From positions 359,178 to 423,177 of the forward strand of contig NZ_QKLU01000005.1 of the NCBI RefSeq assembly GCF_003208655.1: DNA of 64,000 nucleotides. The letters are read 5' to 3'. Below the pieces are notes generated by a model, which was not told the DNA's origin, made no database searches, and worked only from the letters and a program-made list of their open reading frames with translations. The position numbers and the translations under genes were made by a program. Shown here piece after piece: positions 44,679 to 54,210 of the stretch (its first letter is position 1; each line of letters starts with the position of its first letter). The DNA is from Pedobacter nutrimenti (lineage in GTDB: Bacteria > Bacteroidota > Bacteroidia > Sphingobacteriales > Sphingobacteriaceae).

Positions 44679-45043
44679 ATCTTCAAAATATGAAATAGAC
44701 CCTGATTTTCCAAATCATGAATACCGGGCATCGTTTTTTTGAAATTTGTTCCTTATTTGAACTTCTTGACCGGAATGCTTTCAACCATTTGATTTTCTGT
44801 GGTTTGATGCTTTGTAGGTTAAGTCAAAAACTATTTGCAGACAAGTCCCTCTAAAACGAAAATAGTCTATGTGAAGCCATGAATTAGCCATTTGGGTTGG
44901 TTTTGCTACAAAACTAAGATTACTGCATAACAGGCTTTATTTTCAGGCAAGCTAAAGGTTTAACATAAGTTTCTTAATGATAAGTTAACCTGGACATGAT
45001 CTGCTGATCCTAATTTTGTTGGTACAAACCACGGTTAGAAACA
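44679..45043. other. Intergenic region with the sigma-factor promoter
   Basis: 365 bases between divergent genes. TAATTTTG at 45011-45018 matches the -7 element and is 26 bases before the sigma-factor start. Nothing else is visible. Confidence 0.45.
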
Positions 45044-45643
45044 ATGTCTTTCCAACACAAGGAGCTTCCTGATCAGATACTGTTAGAAGAATGCCGGCGG
45101 GACAGTCGCCTGGCTTATGAAGCGCTTTTTGACAGGTACACACCAAGATTGTACAAATTTGGATTAAAATACCTCCATGATTCCCAAACCACAGAAGAAT
45201 TGGTAATGGACCTGATGTTGTGGGTATGGAACAAAAGACATTCGATAGATCTGAAGACCGAATTTTCGGCTTATATATTCAGGGCCATGCGTAATTCGGT
45301 GATAAGCCATTTGCGAAAAAAAGTATTGGAGACCACTCCAATCGACCTGCTTTTAAACGAATTGGCCTTTAGCGGAAAGCCTGCTGACCAGGACCTGGAG
45401 TATAAGGAAACTGAAAGCCTGTACCTGGAAAAGCTGGCATTACTGAGCCCACAGCGGCAAAAGGTTTTTAGAATGAGCAGGGAAGAAAACATGAGCTATC
45501 GGGAAATTGCCCAAAGCATGAACCTATCGGTGAATACTGTAGAAAATTATATGGCGGCCTCCCTGGCTTTTTTCCGTACCAATCTGAAAGAGTATACCGA
45601 TATCCCGACCCTGATCCTTCTAGCCTTTTTACTCGGTACCTGA
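45044..45643 (+). CDS. ECF-type RNA polymerase sigma factor (FecI-like)
   Basis: 199 residues. Region 2 (about 20-95) has AYEALFDRYTPRLYKFGLKY and EELVMDLMLWVWNKR. Region 4 (about 130-185) has LLSPQRQKVFRMSREENMSY and the helix-turn-helix YREIAQSMNLSVNTVENYMA. A hydrophobic tail ends the protein (LILLAFLLGT), as in many Bacteroidota FecI-like factors. It is followed by its FecR anti-sigma gene and a TonB receptor. In such systems substrate binding outside triggers the sigma factor to transcribe the receptor. Confidence 0.92.
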   Translation: MSFQHKELPDQILLEECRRDSRLAYEALFDRYTPRLYKFGLKYLHDSQTTEELVMDLMLWVWNKRHSIDLKTEFSAYIFRAMRNSVISHLRKKVLETTPIDLLLNELAFSGKPADQDLEYKETESLYLEKLALLSPQRQKVFRMSREENMSYREIAQSMNLSVNTVENYMAASLAFFRTNLKEYTDIPTLILLAFLLGT

Positions 45644-45770
45644 TTTCTGCAATATTTATTTTTTAAATTTTATTCAGCTGATAATCAAAATGTTGGTTGT
45701 CTTGTTCGTTTTTTTTAAAAACTCCATAGGTGGTCGTGTTCACGATTTGCGCCTTTATATAGGAAGGCCA

Positions 45771-46811
45771 ATGATCATGGAACAAACAGCAGCTAAAATT
45801 TTACTTAAAAAATTTCTTGAAAATAAATGCAGTGCGAAAGAACTGGAGTTGGTTCGCGAACTGATGCAGCAGCCCGGCACGGATCAAATACTACACCAGA
45901 TTATGCTCGAGCAGGATGGAGAAACCTGGGCAAAGTCGTTGCAAGAGGACCAGCAGAGCGCATTAGTTATTGCCGGTCTGAAACAGAAAGTATTTAACCA
46001 GATCGATAACAATACCCATTTGAAGGAGCAGGCCGGGTCCATCAAAAAACTCCATTTCTGGCGCTATGCGGCAATTTGGGCTGTTCTGGCTATTGGAATA
46101 GGTTCTTATTATTTAATCAGCAGGGATAAAGAAACCACAAATAAACAAATTGCGTTGCTAGAACGAAAAAATCCATTTGGCCAACGCTCAAAAATCATAC
46201 TGCCCGATGGCTCCGAAATTTACCTTGGAGCAGGCAGCAAAGTCACTTTTCCTGAACGCTTCGTGGGCAATACCAGAGAGATCAGCTTAGAGGGAGAGGC
46301 CTTTTTCGAGGTGAAAAAAGACCACTCCCATCCCTTTATTGTTCATGCCGGAACCATCCAGACCAGGGTTTTGGGAACTTCCTTTAAAATCAATGCCTTT
46401 AAAGGCGAAGTATTGACCGTTGCGGTAGCGACCGGAAGGGTAGGCGTGAGCCAGCACCAGAACGGTAAGGCAATACCATTGGCCGTACTTACGCCAGGCC
46501 ATAAGGTGAGCTGGAACAGCCAAACAAAAAGCGTCATACCAGGCAATGTGGAAGTGGACAACCTAAAAAACTGGCAACAGGGTAAGCTGGTGTTTGATAA
46601 CGTTCCGCTAGAACAGGTGACCAGAGAACTGGAACGCTGGTACAATGTGAGTATCAATTTTACAGACCACAAAATAGCTACCTACCGCGTTAATGCCACA
46701 TTTTCAAGTGATGAAAGCATCGATCAGGTCATGAAAGTGCTGTCGATAGGTGGAAAATTCAATTATACAACAAAGAACAACAAATCCTTTCATGTTTTTA
46801 AAAAGAAGTGA
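45771..46811 (+). CDS. FecR-type anti-sigma factor
   Basis: 346 residues from the ATG at 45771, which has AGGAAGG 4 bases upstream; ATG 45777 is nearly as good. The frame extends further up but encodes nothing sensible. A cytoplasmic N-terminus (about 1-80) binds sigma, one membrane helix lies at about 90-105 (YAAIWAVLAIGIGSYYL), then the FecR domain (about 130-230, with ILPDGSEIYLGAGSKVTFP) and the C-terminal DUF4974 block (about 270-345, with LVFDNVPLEQVTRELERWYN). It passes the signal from the receptor STN domain to the sigma factor. Confidence 0.92.
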   Translation: MIMEQTAAKILLKKFLENKCSAKELELVRELMQQPGTDQILHQIMLEQDGETWAKSLQEDQQSALVIAGLKQKVFNQIDNNTHLKEQAGSIKKLHFWRYAAIWAVLAIGIGSYYLISRDKETTNKQIALLERKNPFGQRSKIILPDGSEIYLGAGSKVTFPERFVGNTREISLEGEAFFEVKKDHSHPFIVHAGTIQTRVLGTSFKINAFKGEVLTVAVATGRVGVSQHQNGKAIPLAVLTPGHKVSWNSQTKSVIPGNVEVDNLKNWQQGKLVFDNVPLEQVTRELERWYNVSINFTDHKIATYRVNATFSSDESIDQVMKVLSIGGKFNYTTKNNKSFHVFKKK

Positions 46812-46847
46812 TGCCTATGTAAAAATACAAACCGAAAATAAAAAAGA

Positions 46848-46872
46848 ACACCCCGCCGGTTAGGCAGGGTGT
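46848..46872. promoter_or_regulatory. Hairpin between fecR-type gene and receptor gene
   Basis: A 10-base stem with one mismatch (ACACCCCGCC 46848-46857, GGCAGGGTGT 46863-46872). There is no T run on the plus side, so it probably does not end transcription. It may stabilise or separate parts of the operon transcript. Confidence 0.4.
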
Positions 46873-46988
46873 CCAGTGACTTACAAAAAGCCGGCTCTTT
46901 GGCGATTGGCGGCTTAATGAAAGAATTCCCGGAAAATCCGGGTATACAGACCATTTTAATATTAAACCATCCGTAATAAAACAAAACT

Positions 46989-49900
46989 ATGCAAAAAGTA
47001 GTACAACTACGCCCGTTTTTCCTATTTCTTATGAAGTTATCCTTTGTTTTACTGATTACACAGCTAACGTTTATTGGCGTATTACTTGCCAGTGAGGGTA
47101 AAGGCCAGGACATTTCCAGGCTGCAGGTCGCCTTGCCAAAAGGAAGCACCAGCCTCAGGCAAGCCCTGAAGGAAATTGAAAAACAAAGCGATCTTAAGCT
47201 GGTTTACGGCCAGGAGATCGACAAATATCCATCCCTAAAAATCAATGCCACTGAAAAAACAATCAGCGTGCAAAAGGCACTGGAAATGCTGTTGAAGAAT
47301 ACCAACCTTAAATATACCCTGGTTGGAAGCCATGTGATTATTGAAACCAAGCCCATCCCCCCAAAGCCTGGTAGGGTTTCCGGCAAAATACTGGACGAGA
47401 AAGGTGAAATATTGCCAGGGGCATCTGTGAAAATAGTAGAGACGGGTGCCCGAACCCAGGCCGGTGCTGACGGGACTTACCTGCTAAACCTTCAGCCCGG
47501 AACCTATACCATAGAGATCAGCTATATTTCGTTTACCACAAAGCGCATTACAGGTGTGGTGGTCACTGAAGGCGATAACACACCTTTAAACGTTTCTTTA
47601 AAGCCCGACACCAAAGGGCTGAAAGAGGTGGTGGTTACCTCGGGTTATAAAAAAGCTTCAACAGAAGGCCTGTTGGTTAAACAGAAAAATGCTTCTGAGA
47701 TCAGTAATGGCATTAGTGCCGAACAGATTGCCCGAACACCCGATAAAAATATTGGCGAAAGTTTAAAACGGATCAGTGGCGTAAGTACGGTGGATAATAA
47801 GTTCGTATTGGTGAGGGGTATAGGCGAACGCTATAACGCCGCCATGATGGATGGAACGGTACTGCCAAGTACCGAAGCACAAAGTCGTAATTTTTCTTTT
47901 GATATGATACCTGCCGGCCTGGTAGATCAAGTGGTGGTGAGCAAAACGGTTACGCCCGATATGAATGCCAGTTTTGGGGGTGGGCTGATTCAAATTAATA
48001 CCAAGGATATCCCCAGTGCAAATTTCATGAGTTTTACAGCAGGTGCCGCCTATAATGACCAAAGCACAGGGAAAGATTTTCTGAGCCATAAACGCGGTAA
48101 GTATGATTACTTTGGTTTTGATGATGGCCGGCGGGATTTCCCCACAGGGCTGGTACACACGAACCAAAACACGAGCCCCAACACCCCGGGCGAACTTTCA
48201 GAAGCAGATTTTCAAAAAAAGGTAACTGCTCAAAGCAAAAAGTTTACAAACGACAACTTTACCTTGTATAAATATAAAGCAGTCCCTTCGCAAAATTACC
48301 AGTTTTCAATAGGCCGTTTATTTGCATTAGATACCGTTAATAAGAACAAATTCGGTTTTACAGGCGCCCTGAGTTATCGCAATACACAAACGATTAATAT
48401 CATAGACAACCTGTCCAGGGGAGTCTGGCAAATACCGCGGCCCGACTTAAATACCGGTGCGGCATATGTGTTTAACACCACTTTGGGGGCATTGTTAAAT
48501 ATGGGCTTACAACTGGGCAACAACCGTTTTAGCCTGCGCAATACCTATACCCACGTGTATGACAATACACTCGCAAGGATAGCGGGCTACGATCAGGAGA
48601 ACGGCGGTAGTTTCATCCCTCTGGGCGTACCCAACCGGGTGGTGGAGGCCGATGATCCTACCTATACCACCTTGCTTCAGAATAAATTGAGCGGGCAACA
48701 CCAACTGGGGAAAGTAAAAATAGAGTGGGATGCGGCCCGGACCTCGGTAAGCAGACAGGAAAAAGATGCAGTGGTTGCCTCAAGTGGCCCGTTTTTGATC
48801 AATGGTGACTATCAATATGCGTATGGTGGCAGTAAGTTTACCGAACCCCTTATCCAGCTCACTTCACGTCAGCATACCGAAAATAAAGAAAATCATTATT
48901 CCTTGAACCTATCTAGTACCCTGCCTTTTACATTTGCCGGTATCCGCAACAGTGTAAAAGCTGGTTATTTTGGCAACTGGAAAAAAGCGACATTTGACTG
49001 GCAGATTGCAGCCCTTTCCTTCAATGGCCCCGATAGCTTAAAATACAAGCCTATAAGCGAGGCATCCAAACCCGAAAATTTGAGTTATGACCGGTATAGT
49101 TATGCCATTCAACCCTTCTTTTTAGATAATTATGATGGTAAAAGCCAAACACACGCCGGTTATGTCGTATTTGATAGCCGGATCTCTGACCAGCTAAGAT
49201 TGGTATGGGGGCTGCGTAGCGAATATTATAAATATACGGAGATCAAATCCGGGACAAATGGCAAAGAATCTGCCGGGGTATTCAGTGTAAAGCCTGATAA
49301 GCGCTGGCAGTGGCTCCCTTCGGCAAATTTAACCTATAGCCCTATACAATCCCTTAACATCCGGGCCGCTTTTTCCAGCAGTGTGGTGAGGCCCGAGCTG
49401 ATGGACAATAACCCATTTTTTAGGTATAGTCCCTACCTGGATGGTTTGTATGGCAACAAAGGTTTGTACAGTACCCGCATTAACAGTTATGATTTTAAAA
49501 CAGAATGGTTCCCCGGATTGGGCGAAATTATTTCTGTAGGAGCTTATTATAAGCGTTTTGATAAACCTGCCGAGCTCACTTACTTTTATAATGGCAGCGA
49601 TAATTATTATTTGCAAAGCGCCGATTGGGCAAAAGTCTACGGACTGGAGTTTGAATTGCGTAAAAACTTTGGCTTTATAACCAATTTAGATGTTTTGAAA
49701 GACATCACCGCTTACGGTAATTTAACCTTGCAAAAATCAACCGTGCAGGCCACCTATGCGGTTAACAATCCAGAGGTGGGCAAACCTTCCTTACAGGTTC
49801 CTGTGGAGCAAAAGCGTGCCATGTACGGGCAGTCGCCTTACCTGTATAACCTGGGCTTACAATACACGGGCAAGCATTTGGGTTTTAATGCCGTTTACAA

Positions 49901-50237
49901 TAAATCTGGCTATAAAACCTATGTGGTTAGTGATGACCCAACCTATATTGAATACGAAAAACCACGGGAACAACTGGACCTGCAGATCAGCTACCGCTTG
50001 CTGAAAAATAAACTGGAAATTAAGTTTAACGCGGGTAACCTCACGAACAATGCTTCTACTATTTATCGCAATACAGGCAGTTATGAACTTATTCCGGGGA
50101 ATAATGCCGGAGCCGATAAAAGTAAAGCCTATCGCCTAAAACCAGGTTTTAGCAATAATTACGAAGAGGGCGATCAGATCAGGTTTCAACAAAAATTTGG
50201 CCGTACCTACAGCACTTCATTTATCTATAATTTTTAA
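46989..50237 (+). CDS. TonB-dependent receptor with STN signalling domain
   Basis: 1082 residues with a signal peptide (about 1-38), an STN domain (about 45-120, LQVALPKGSTSLRQALKEIE ... TLVGSHVIIE) that contacts the anti-sigma factor, and a carboxypeptidase-like domain (about 130-210, GKILDEKGEILPGASVKI). The plug (about 230-355) has RGIGERYNAAMMDG and GGGLIQINTKDIP. The barrel ends in Phe. The plug is the long form seen in receptors for large substrates. Substrate unknown. It lies 177 bases after the fecR-type gene and is followed 7 bases later by a lipoprotein gene. Confidence 0.92.
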   Translation: MQKVVQLRPFFLFLMKLSFVLLITQLTFIGVLLASEGKGQDISRLQVALPKGSTSLRQALKEIEKQSDLKLVYGQEIDKYPSLKINATEKTISVQKALEMLLKNTNLKYTLVGSHVIIETKPIPPKPGRVSGKILDEKGEILPGASVKIVETGARTQAGADGTYLLNLQPGTYTIEISYISFTTKRITGVVVTEGDNTPLNVSLKPDTKGLKEVVVTSGYKKASTEGLLVKQKNASEISNGISAEQIARTPDKNIGESLKRISGVSTVDNKFVLVRGIGERYNAAMMDGTVLPSTEAQSRNFSFDMIPAGLVDQVVVSKTVTPDMNASFGGGLIQINTKDIPSANFMSFTAGAAYNDQSTGKDFLSHKRGKYDYFGFDDGRRDFPTGLVHTNQNTSPNTPGELSEADFQKKVTAQSKKFTNDNFTLYKYKAVPSQNYQFSIGRLFALDTVNKNKFGFTGALSYRNTQTINIIDNLSRGVWQIPRPDLNTGAAYVFNTTLGALLNMGLQLGNNRFSLRNTYTHVYDNTLARIAGYDQENGGSFIPLGVPNRVVEADDPTYTTLLQNKLSGQHQLGKVKIEWDAARTSVSRQEKDAVVASSGPFLINGDYQYAYGGSKFTEPLIQLTSRQHTENKENHYSLNLSSTLPFTFAGIRNSVKAGYFGNWKKATFDWQIAALSFNGPDSLKYKPISEASKPENLSYDRYSYAIQPFFLDNYDGKSQTHAGYVVFDSRISDQLRLVWGLRSEYYKYTEIKSGTNGKESAGVFSVKPDKRWQWLPSANLTYSPIQSLNIRAAFSSSVVRPELMDNNPFFRYSPYLDGLYGNKGLYSTRINSYDFKTEWFPGLGEIISVGAYYKRFDKPAELTYFYNGSDNYYLQSADWAKVYGLEFELRKNFGFITNLDVLKDITAYGNLTLQKSTVQATYAVNNPEVGKPSLQVPVEQKRAMYGQSPYLYNLGLQYTGKHLGFNAVYNKSGYKTYVVSDDPTYIEYEKPREQLDLQISYRLLKNKLEIKFNAGNLTNNASTIYRNTGSYELIPGNNAGADKSKAYRLKPGFSNNYEEGDQIRFQQKFGRTYSTSFIYNF

Positions 50238-50244
50238 ACCGATT

Positions 50245-51045
50245 ATGAAACAGTTCTTAAAATATTTTATTATAACGCTTTTAATAGCCACCGGATTATC
50301 AGCCTGCCAAAAAGGGGAACTTGTACAGCCTGATCTTACAACTCCTGTATCTTTAACTTTACAGGGCTTTATACTTGACGATACATTGGAATTTGTCGTA
50401 AAAGATAAATTGATCTGCACCGCCATTGACAATAGTTTCATCATGAAAGGGGGAAGTCTTTTTACAGCAGGTACCCAAATGATGATCCGTAAAAAAAAGG
50501 ATGGCAAACAAGTGGGGCAGTTTAAAATAGTTGCGGCACCGTATGAACAAACAAAAAAGATTTTTTATGATGGTACCGCCATTACCGATAAAATTGTACT
50601 CCATCCTGTGTCCAGTCCTGAAAATATGGGCTTCAAGATCAGGTTTCAAACGACCTTTATCGATTTTTACGGTGGCCCGGTGGACATTCAACTCTATGAC
50701 CAGGCCGTTGATAACAGTACTTTTGATTTTACACTAACTCCGGTTCACCTCATTAGCAATGTTAAGGCTTCTTTTAGTGGTTTTGTGGAAATACCGGTAC
50801 CGGCCAACACGGATGCAATCACGCATAATTTAGTTTTTAAAGTGTTTAAAACAGGCACCACCGAACTACCTTATACCCGCACGGATAACCTGAGCATTAG
50901 TGACCCGGAAAATAATTACGGAATCCTGGAGTACATCAAGGGAAGCAGCCAGCTTTTGACCATTAGTCCTGTATTGTACCAGAACAGCGGCAAACCGAAC
51001 TCTGTTGGCGATGGGTATACGATTGTTACTTTAACTTCGCAATAA
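50245..51045 (+). CDS. Lipoprotein partner of the TonB receptor
   Basis: 266 residues from the ATG at 50245, which starts a lipoprotein signal (MKQFLKYFIITLLIATGLSA before Cys21). The frame is open 16 codons further up inside the receptor gene, but that part is not a signal. The mature protein is beta-rich without a recognised domain and is not SusD-like. Being 7 bases after the receptor, it is probably a surface lipoprotein that binds the same cargo. A 13-bp terminator hairpin follows. Confidence 0.75.
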   Translation: MKQFLKYFIITLLIATGLSACQKGELVQPDLTTPVSLTLQGFILDDTLEFVVKDKLICTAIDNSFIMKGGSLFTAGTQMMIRKKKDGKQVGQFKIVAAPYEQTKKIFYDGTAITDKIVLHPVSSPENMGFKIRFQTTFIDFYGGPVDIQLYDQAVDNSTFDFTLTPVHLISNVKASFSGFVEIPVPANTDAITHNLVFKVFKTGTTELPYTRTDNLSISDPENNYGILEYIKGSSQLLTISPVLYQNSGKPNSVGDGYTIVTLTSQ

Positions 51046-51063
51046 AGGGGAATATCTTCTGCT

Positions 51064-51106
51064 AACCCGGTCAAGTAAATAAAATGACTTGACCGGGTTT
51101 TTTTAT
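51064..51106 (+). terminator. Terminator of the sigma/receptor operon
   Basis: A 13-bp perfect stem (AACCCGGTCAAGT 51064-51076, ACTTGACCGGGTT 51087-51099) is followed by seven T. The remaining 250 bases up to 51358 hold no gene that I can see. Confidence 0.92.
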
Positions 51107-51358
51107 TAATTGATTCGGTGATAACCTAACATGGTCAGACTGGATTTTGCAATTGGTCGAGGACTGAAATGTAACATAAAGTGTCCCTGCCTGATTAGAA
51201 CACTTTACGCTGTTGCTTATTCATCAATAAGGAAAGGAGTACTAAAAAGATAAAGAATCCTTGTTTAACCATAGAAATCTCCCGGTGAGTAACAAAGAAT
51301 AAAAAGTGTTTACAGAGAACTATTTTTATGAGCTATGATTATGTTTTTCTTACCAGTA

Positions 51359-51778
51359 CTAATCAAAATTATTCACATTGTTCCAATTCACTACGTTAGA
51401 CTTCTCAAGTGGATGATTAAAAAATGCAGTTATGAGTTCTAAAGAAAGGTATAATGGTAAAAATGAGTTTTCTGGAACATAATTTTCATCGCCTGCATCT
51501 ATCATTTTAAAATCCTCGTTCCCTTTTGAGGTATACCAGGAATCTCCATCTCTGCTATTGGGTATGTTATTGTCATACCTGAATGATATACTTTCTTTAT
51601 TAAGAATAGAGAAGTGTAGAATGATGTTGCTTTCATCAGAAATTCTCAATTGAAAATAGCCGGTGTTGGAATATGTTAAATCAACATTATTTAAATTTAT
51701 AAATAAATCCAACACTTTTTCTTTCTCAATAATTTCATTGTCTATTTTATCCAGAAAGGTGGTACGAATGCTATTCAT
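51359..51778 (-). CDS. Imm1-like orphan immunity protein
   Basis: 139 residues, acidic, AT-rich. The middle (ISFRYDNNIPNSRDGDSWYT) and the C-terminal pattern (YVPENSFLPLYLSLELITAF followed by a Pro-containing turn and VVNWNNV) recall the Imm1 family, which guards against deaminase or nuclease toxins. No toxin gene is next to it. Base composition is unlike the neighbours and like the array at 27-32 kb. The family call is tentative. Confidence 0.5.
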   Translation of the reverse strand: MNSIRTTFLDKIDNEIIEKEKVLDLFINLNNVDLTYSNTGYFQLRISDESNIILHFSILNKESISFRYDNNIPNSRDGDSWYTSKGNEDFKMIDAGDENYVPENSFLPLYLSLELITAFFNHPLEKSNVVNWNNVNNFD

Positions 51779-52090
51779 TGTTCAATCAAAATTTAAATAG
51801 TCCAAATTACATTTTTTTGTGTGCGAATAACACACAAGAGACGATTAAACCAGTTTTATAATACAAATATAGTATAGGTTCATTAATACATCTCGAAAAC
51901 TCAAATAACCTGTTCAACAGAAAGCAATTACTATTTGCAGAGACAATGAACAAAAAAGAGCCATAGAGAAAACGATAGATTAGATGGATAATAGGGTAGA
52001 GGAACGATTTTGAGCAGATCTTGCAGAAATTGGTTCGAACTTAGGAAATGGTTCGGAAAAGGCCCTGCCGGGGGGGCTGATTATTGAAAT
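51779..52090. other. Gene-free AT-rich region
   Basis: 312 bases between two genes on the same strand. No open frame, hairpin or repeat stands out. Confidence 0.5.
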
Positions 52091-52975
52091 TCAATAGATC
52101 ATAGATTTCAGCTCTGCCAAATCAGTTTTTTTCATCGATAACCTGTATGCAACAGGTGTCGTTTTTTTGATCTTACGGAAAACCCTATTGTAGTAAGGCA
52201 CATCGTTAAAGCCCGAAACCAGGCAAATTTCAGCAACAGAAAGGCTTGTTTTTAACAGCATCTGGCAGGAAGCCTCCACCCTGAACTCGGTAAGATGGGT
52301 AAAAAAAGATTTACCTGTCATTTTCTTGAAAAACACGCAGAATGAAGAGCGCTGCATGCCCACCGCTTTTGCAATTTCATCCAATGTGATCACCTGCTGG
52401 TAGTTGCCCAGTACGTATAGGTGAATTTCCTGAAGTTTCTTCTCTTTTTTATTCTCCTGTATGGGCCGTCCAACTACGTGCATATCCTTAGCATGTGAAA
52501 TCAATTCCAGAACCCTGAAAAAGGAACCAATCCTTTCAATTTCGCTTTCAGTGATCATCGCCTTCATCAAATTCTGAAGACGTTCCAGGATGGGACCACT
52601 AAAGGAAACTGCATTATGGTTGTTGAGCACCTCGGCCACAATGGTACTGAGCTCGGGAAACAGCTCCTTCGCCTTTTTTAAAAAATGATCATCCATGACA
52701 ATGGTGATGTTTTCTATCTTTCCCTGGTCATCATGATTGTTCTGTTCAAAGGACCAGCAGTGTGGAATATTGGGTGGAATAAGAATAACCTCACCTTTGT
52801 TAAAATTCTCCAATACATTTCCAATAATCCTTGCTCCACTGCCCGTGATGATATAAGACAATTCCCAGGTTTCCTGCTGATGTAAAGGCACCTGTTGGTC
52901 CCACCTGATGTGTACATGATCAAAGTGAAAAGGATTTTTACTGATTCTTGGATAATATTTTATGTTTTTCGTCAC
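52091..52975 (-). CDS. AraC-family transcriptional regulator
   Basis: About 294 residues from the GTG at 52975 (V/M-TKNIKYYPRIS); a TTG ten codons upstream is the alternative, and no ATG is available. The N-terminal cupin (about 25-95) has WELSYIITGSGARIIGN and GEVILIPPNIPHCW. The C-terminal double helix-turn-helix has ITLDEIAKAVGMQRSSFCVF and VAEICLVSGFNDVPYYNRVF. It diverges from the acyltransferase gene 107 bases away, which may be its target. Confidence 0.88.
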   Translation of the reverse strand: MTKNIKYYPRISKNPFHFDHVHIRWDQQVPLHQQETWELSYIITGSGARIIGNVLENFNKGEVILIPPNIPHCWSFEQNNHDDQGKIENITIVMDDHFLKKAKELFPELSTIVAEVLNNHNAVSFSGPILERLQNLMKAMITESEIERIGSFFRVLELISHAKDMHVVGRPIQENKKEKKLQEIHLYVLGNYQQVITLDEIAKAVGMQRSSFCVFFKKMTGKSFFTHLTEFRVEASCQMLLKTSLSVAEICLVSGFNDVPYYNRVFRKIKKTTPVAYRLSMKKTDLAELKSMIY

Positions 52976-53057
52976 AAAACCAAACTGAAGTTGTAAAACT
53001 AACAATATAAGACAAGAATAAAAAAATATACAACAAACTAGGCGGCCAACAGGCTCC

Positions 53058-53065
53058 TATTTTTG
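53058..53065 (+). promoter_or_regulatory. -7 element for the acyltransferase gene
   Basis: TATTTTTG fits TAnnTTTG and ends 17 bases before the ATG at 53083, giving a very short leader. No clear -33 element. Confidence 0.35.
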
Positions 53066-53082
53066 CATTAAAATACTGTATA

Positions 53083-54210
53083 ATGAATTTTTCTGCTAGC
53101 CAATTGGCCACAAAACCACATTACCCCATTTTAGATGGCCTAAGGGGTGTAGCGGCCGTCATGGTCGTATTCTTCCATATTTTTGAGATTTTCTCTGGCG
53201 GGGACCATACCAAACAGTTCATCAACCATGGTTATCTGGCGGTTGATTTTTTCTTTCTGTTATCGGGATTTGTTATCGGACATGCCTATAATGACCGCTG
53301 GGGGCAAATGTCTCTTAAACAATTTTTCAAGCGCAGGTTGATCCGTCTGCATCCAATGATTATTATGGGAATGACCATTGGAGCGCTTTGTTTTTATTTC
53401 AGTGCTTCACAGAAGCTCTTTCCGCTGGTCGCTGATACCTCGTTTTGGAAACTTGGGATAGTGATGTTGCTGGGCTATCTGCTCCTGCCCGTTACCATTC
53501 CCATGGACATTAGGGGCTGGCAGGAAATGTACCCGTTGAACGGGCCTGCATGGTCTTTGTTCTTTGAATACATCGCCAATTTAGTCTATGCCTTAGTCCT
53601 CAGAAAGGCATCCACAAAAGTACTTGCGGTATTGACTTTTCTGAGTGCGGCTTGGTTGATTTATTACACAGTCACCTCAACAGGTGGAGATGTGATCGGG
53701 GGCTGGTCCATCAATGCAGAACAGTTAAAAATAGGATTTACCCGGTTGGCCTTCCCATTTTTGGCAGGGCTCTTACTCCATAAAATATTCAGCCCCATCA
53801 AGCTATCAAATGCTTTCTTTTGGTGCAGTATACTGGTTATTGCCATTCTCTCGGTGCCAAGAATTGGCGGTCATCATTATTTATGGCAGAACGGCATCTA
53901 TGACGCCACAGCGATCATCATCCTATTTCCATTAGTGGTGTACCTGGGCGCCAGTGGATCAATCAAAAACAAGATTACCAAAAAATGCTGCACTTTTCTG
54001 GGTGAACTTTCGTACCCGGTCTATATGGTACATTTCCCAATCACCTATGTCTTTTACGCTTGGGTAGTAAACAATAATGTCCCCCTGGAACAGGCCTGGC
54101 CAATCGGGCTAATGGTTTTTGTAGTTTCCATTGCACTGGCTTACCTGTGCCTTAAACTGTATGACATGCCCCTAAGGAAATGGCTCATAAAAAGGGGGAT
54201 CCATGATTAA
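53083..54210 (+). CDS. Acyltransferase family 3 membrane protein (OafA/YrhL-like)
   Basis: 375 residues, about ten membrane helices. Family marks are the start YPILDGLRGVAAVMVVFFHI, RRLIRLHPMIIMGM and the later LGELSYPVYMVHFPITYVF. These enzymes move acyl groups, often acetyl, onto surface sugars such as O-antigen or exopolysaccharide. Target unknown. The stop overlaps the HAD-like gene start by 8 bases, so the two are coupled. Confidence 0.88.
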   Translation: MNFSASQLATKPHYPILDGLRGVAAVMVVFFHIFEIFSGGDHTKQFINHGYLAVDFFFLLSGFVIGHAYNDRWGQMSLKQFFKRRLIRLHPMIIMGMTIGALCFYFSASQKLFPLVADTSFWKLGIVMLLGYLLLPVTIPMDIRGWQEMYPLNGPAWSLFFEYIANLVYALVLRKASTKVLAVLTFLSAAWLIYYTVTSTGGDVIGGWSINAEQLKIGFTRLAFPFLAGLLLHKIFSPIKLSNAFFWCSILVIAILSVPRIGGHHYLWQNGIYDATAIIILFPLVVYLGASGSIKNKITKKCCTFLGELSYPVYMVHFPITYVFYAWVVNNNVPLEQAWPIGLMVFVVSIALAYLCLKLYDMPLRKWLIKRGIHD

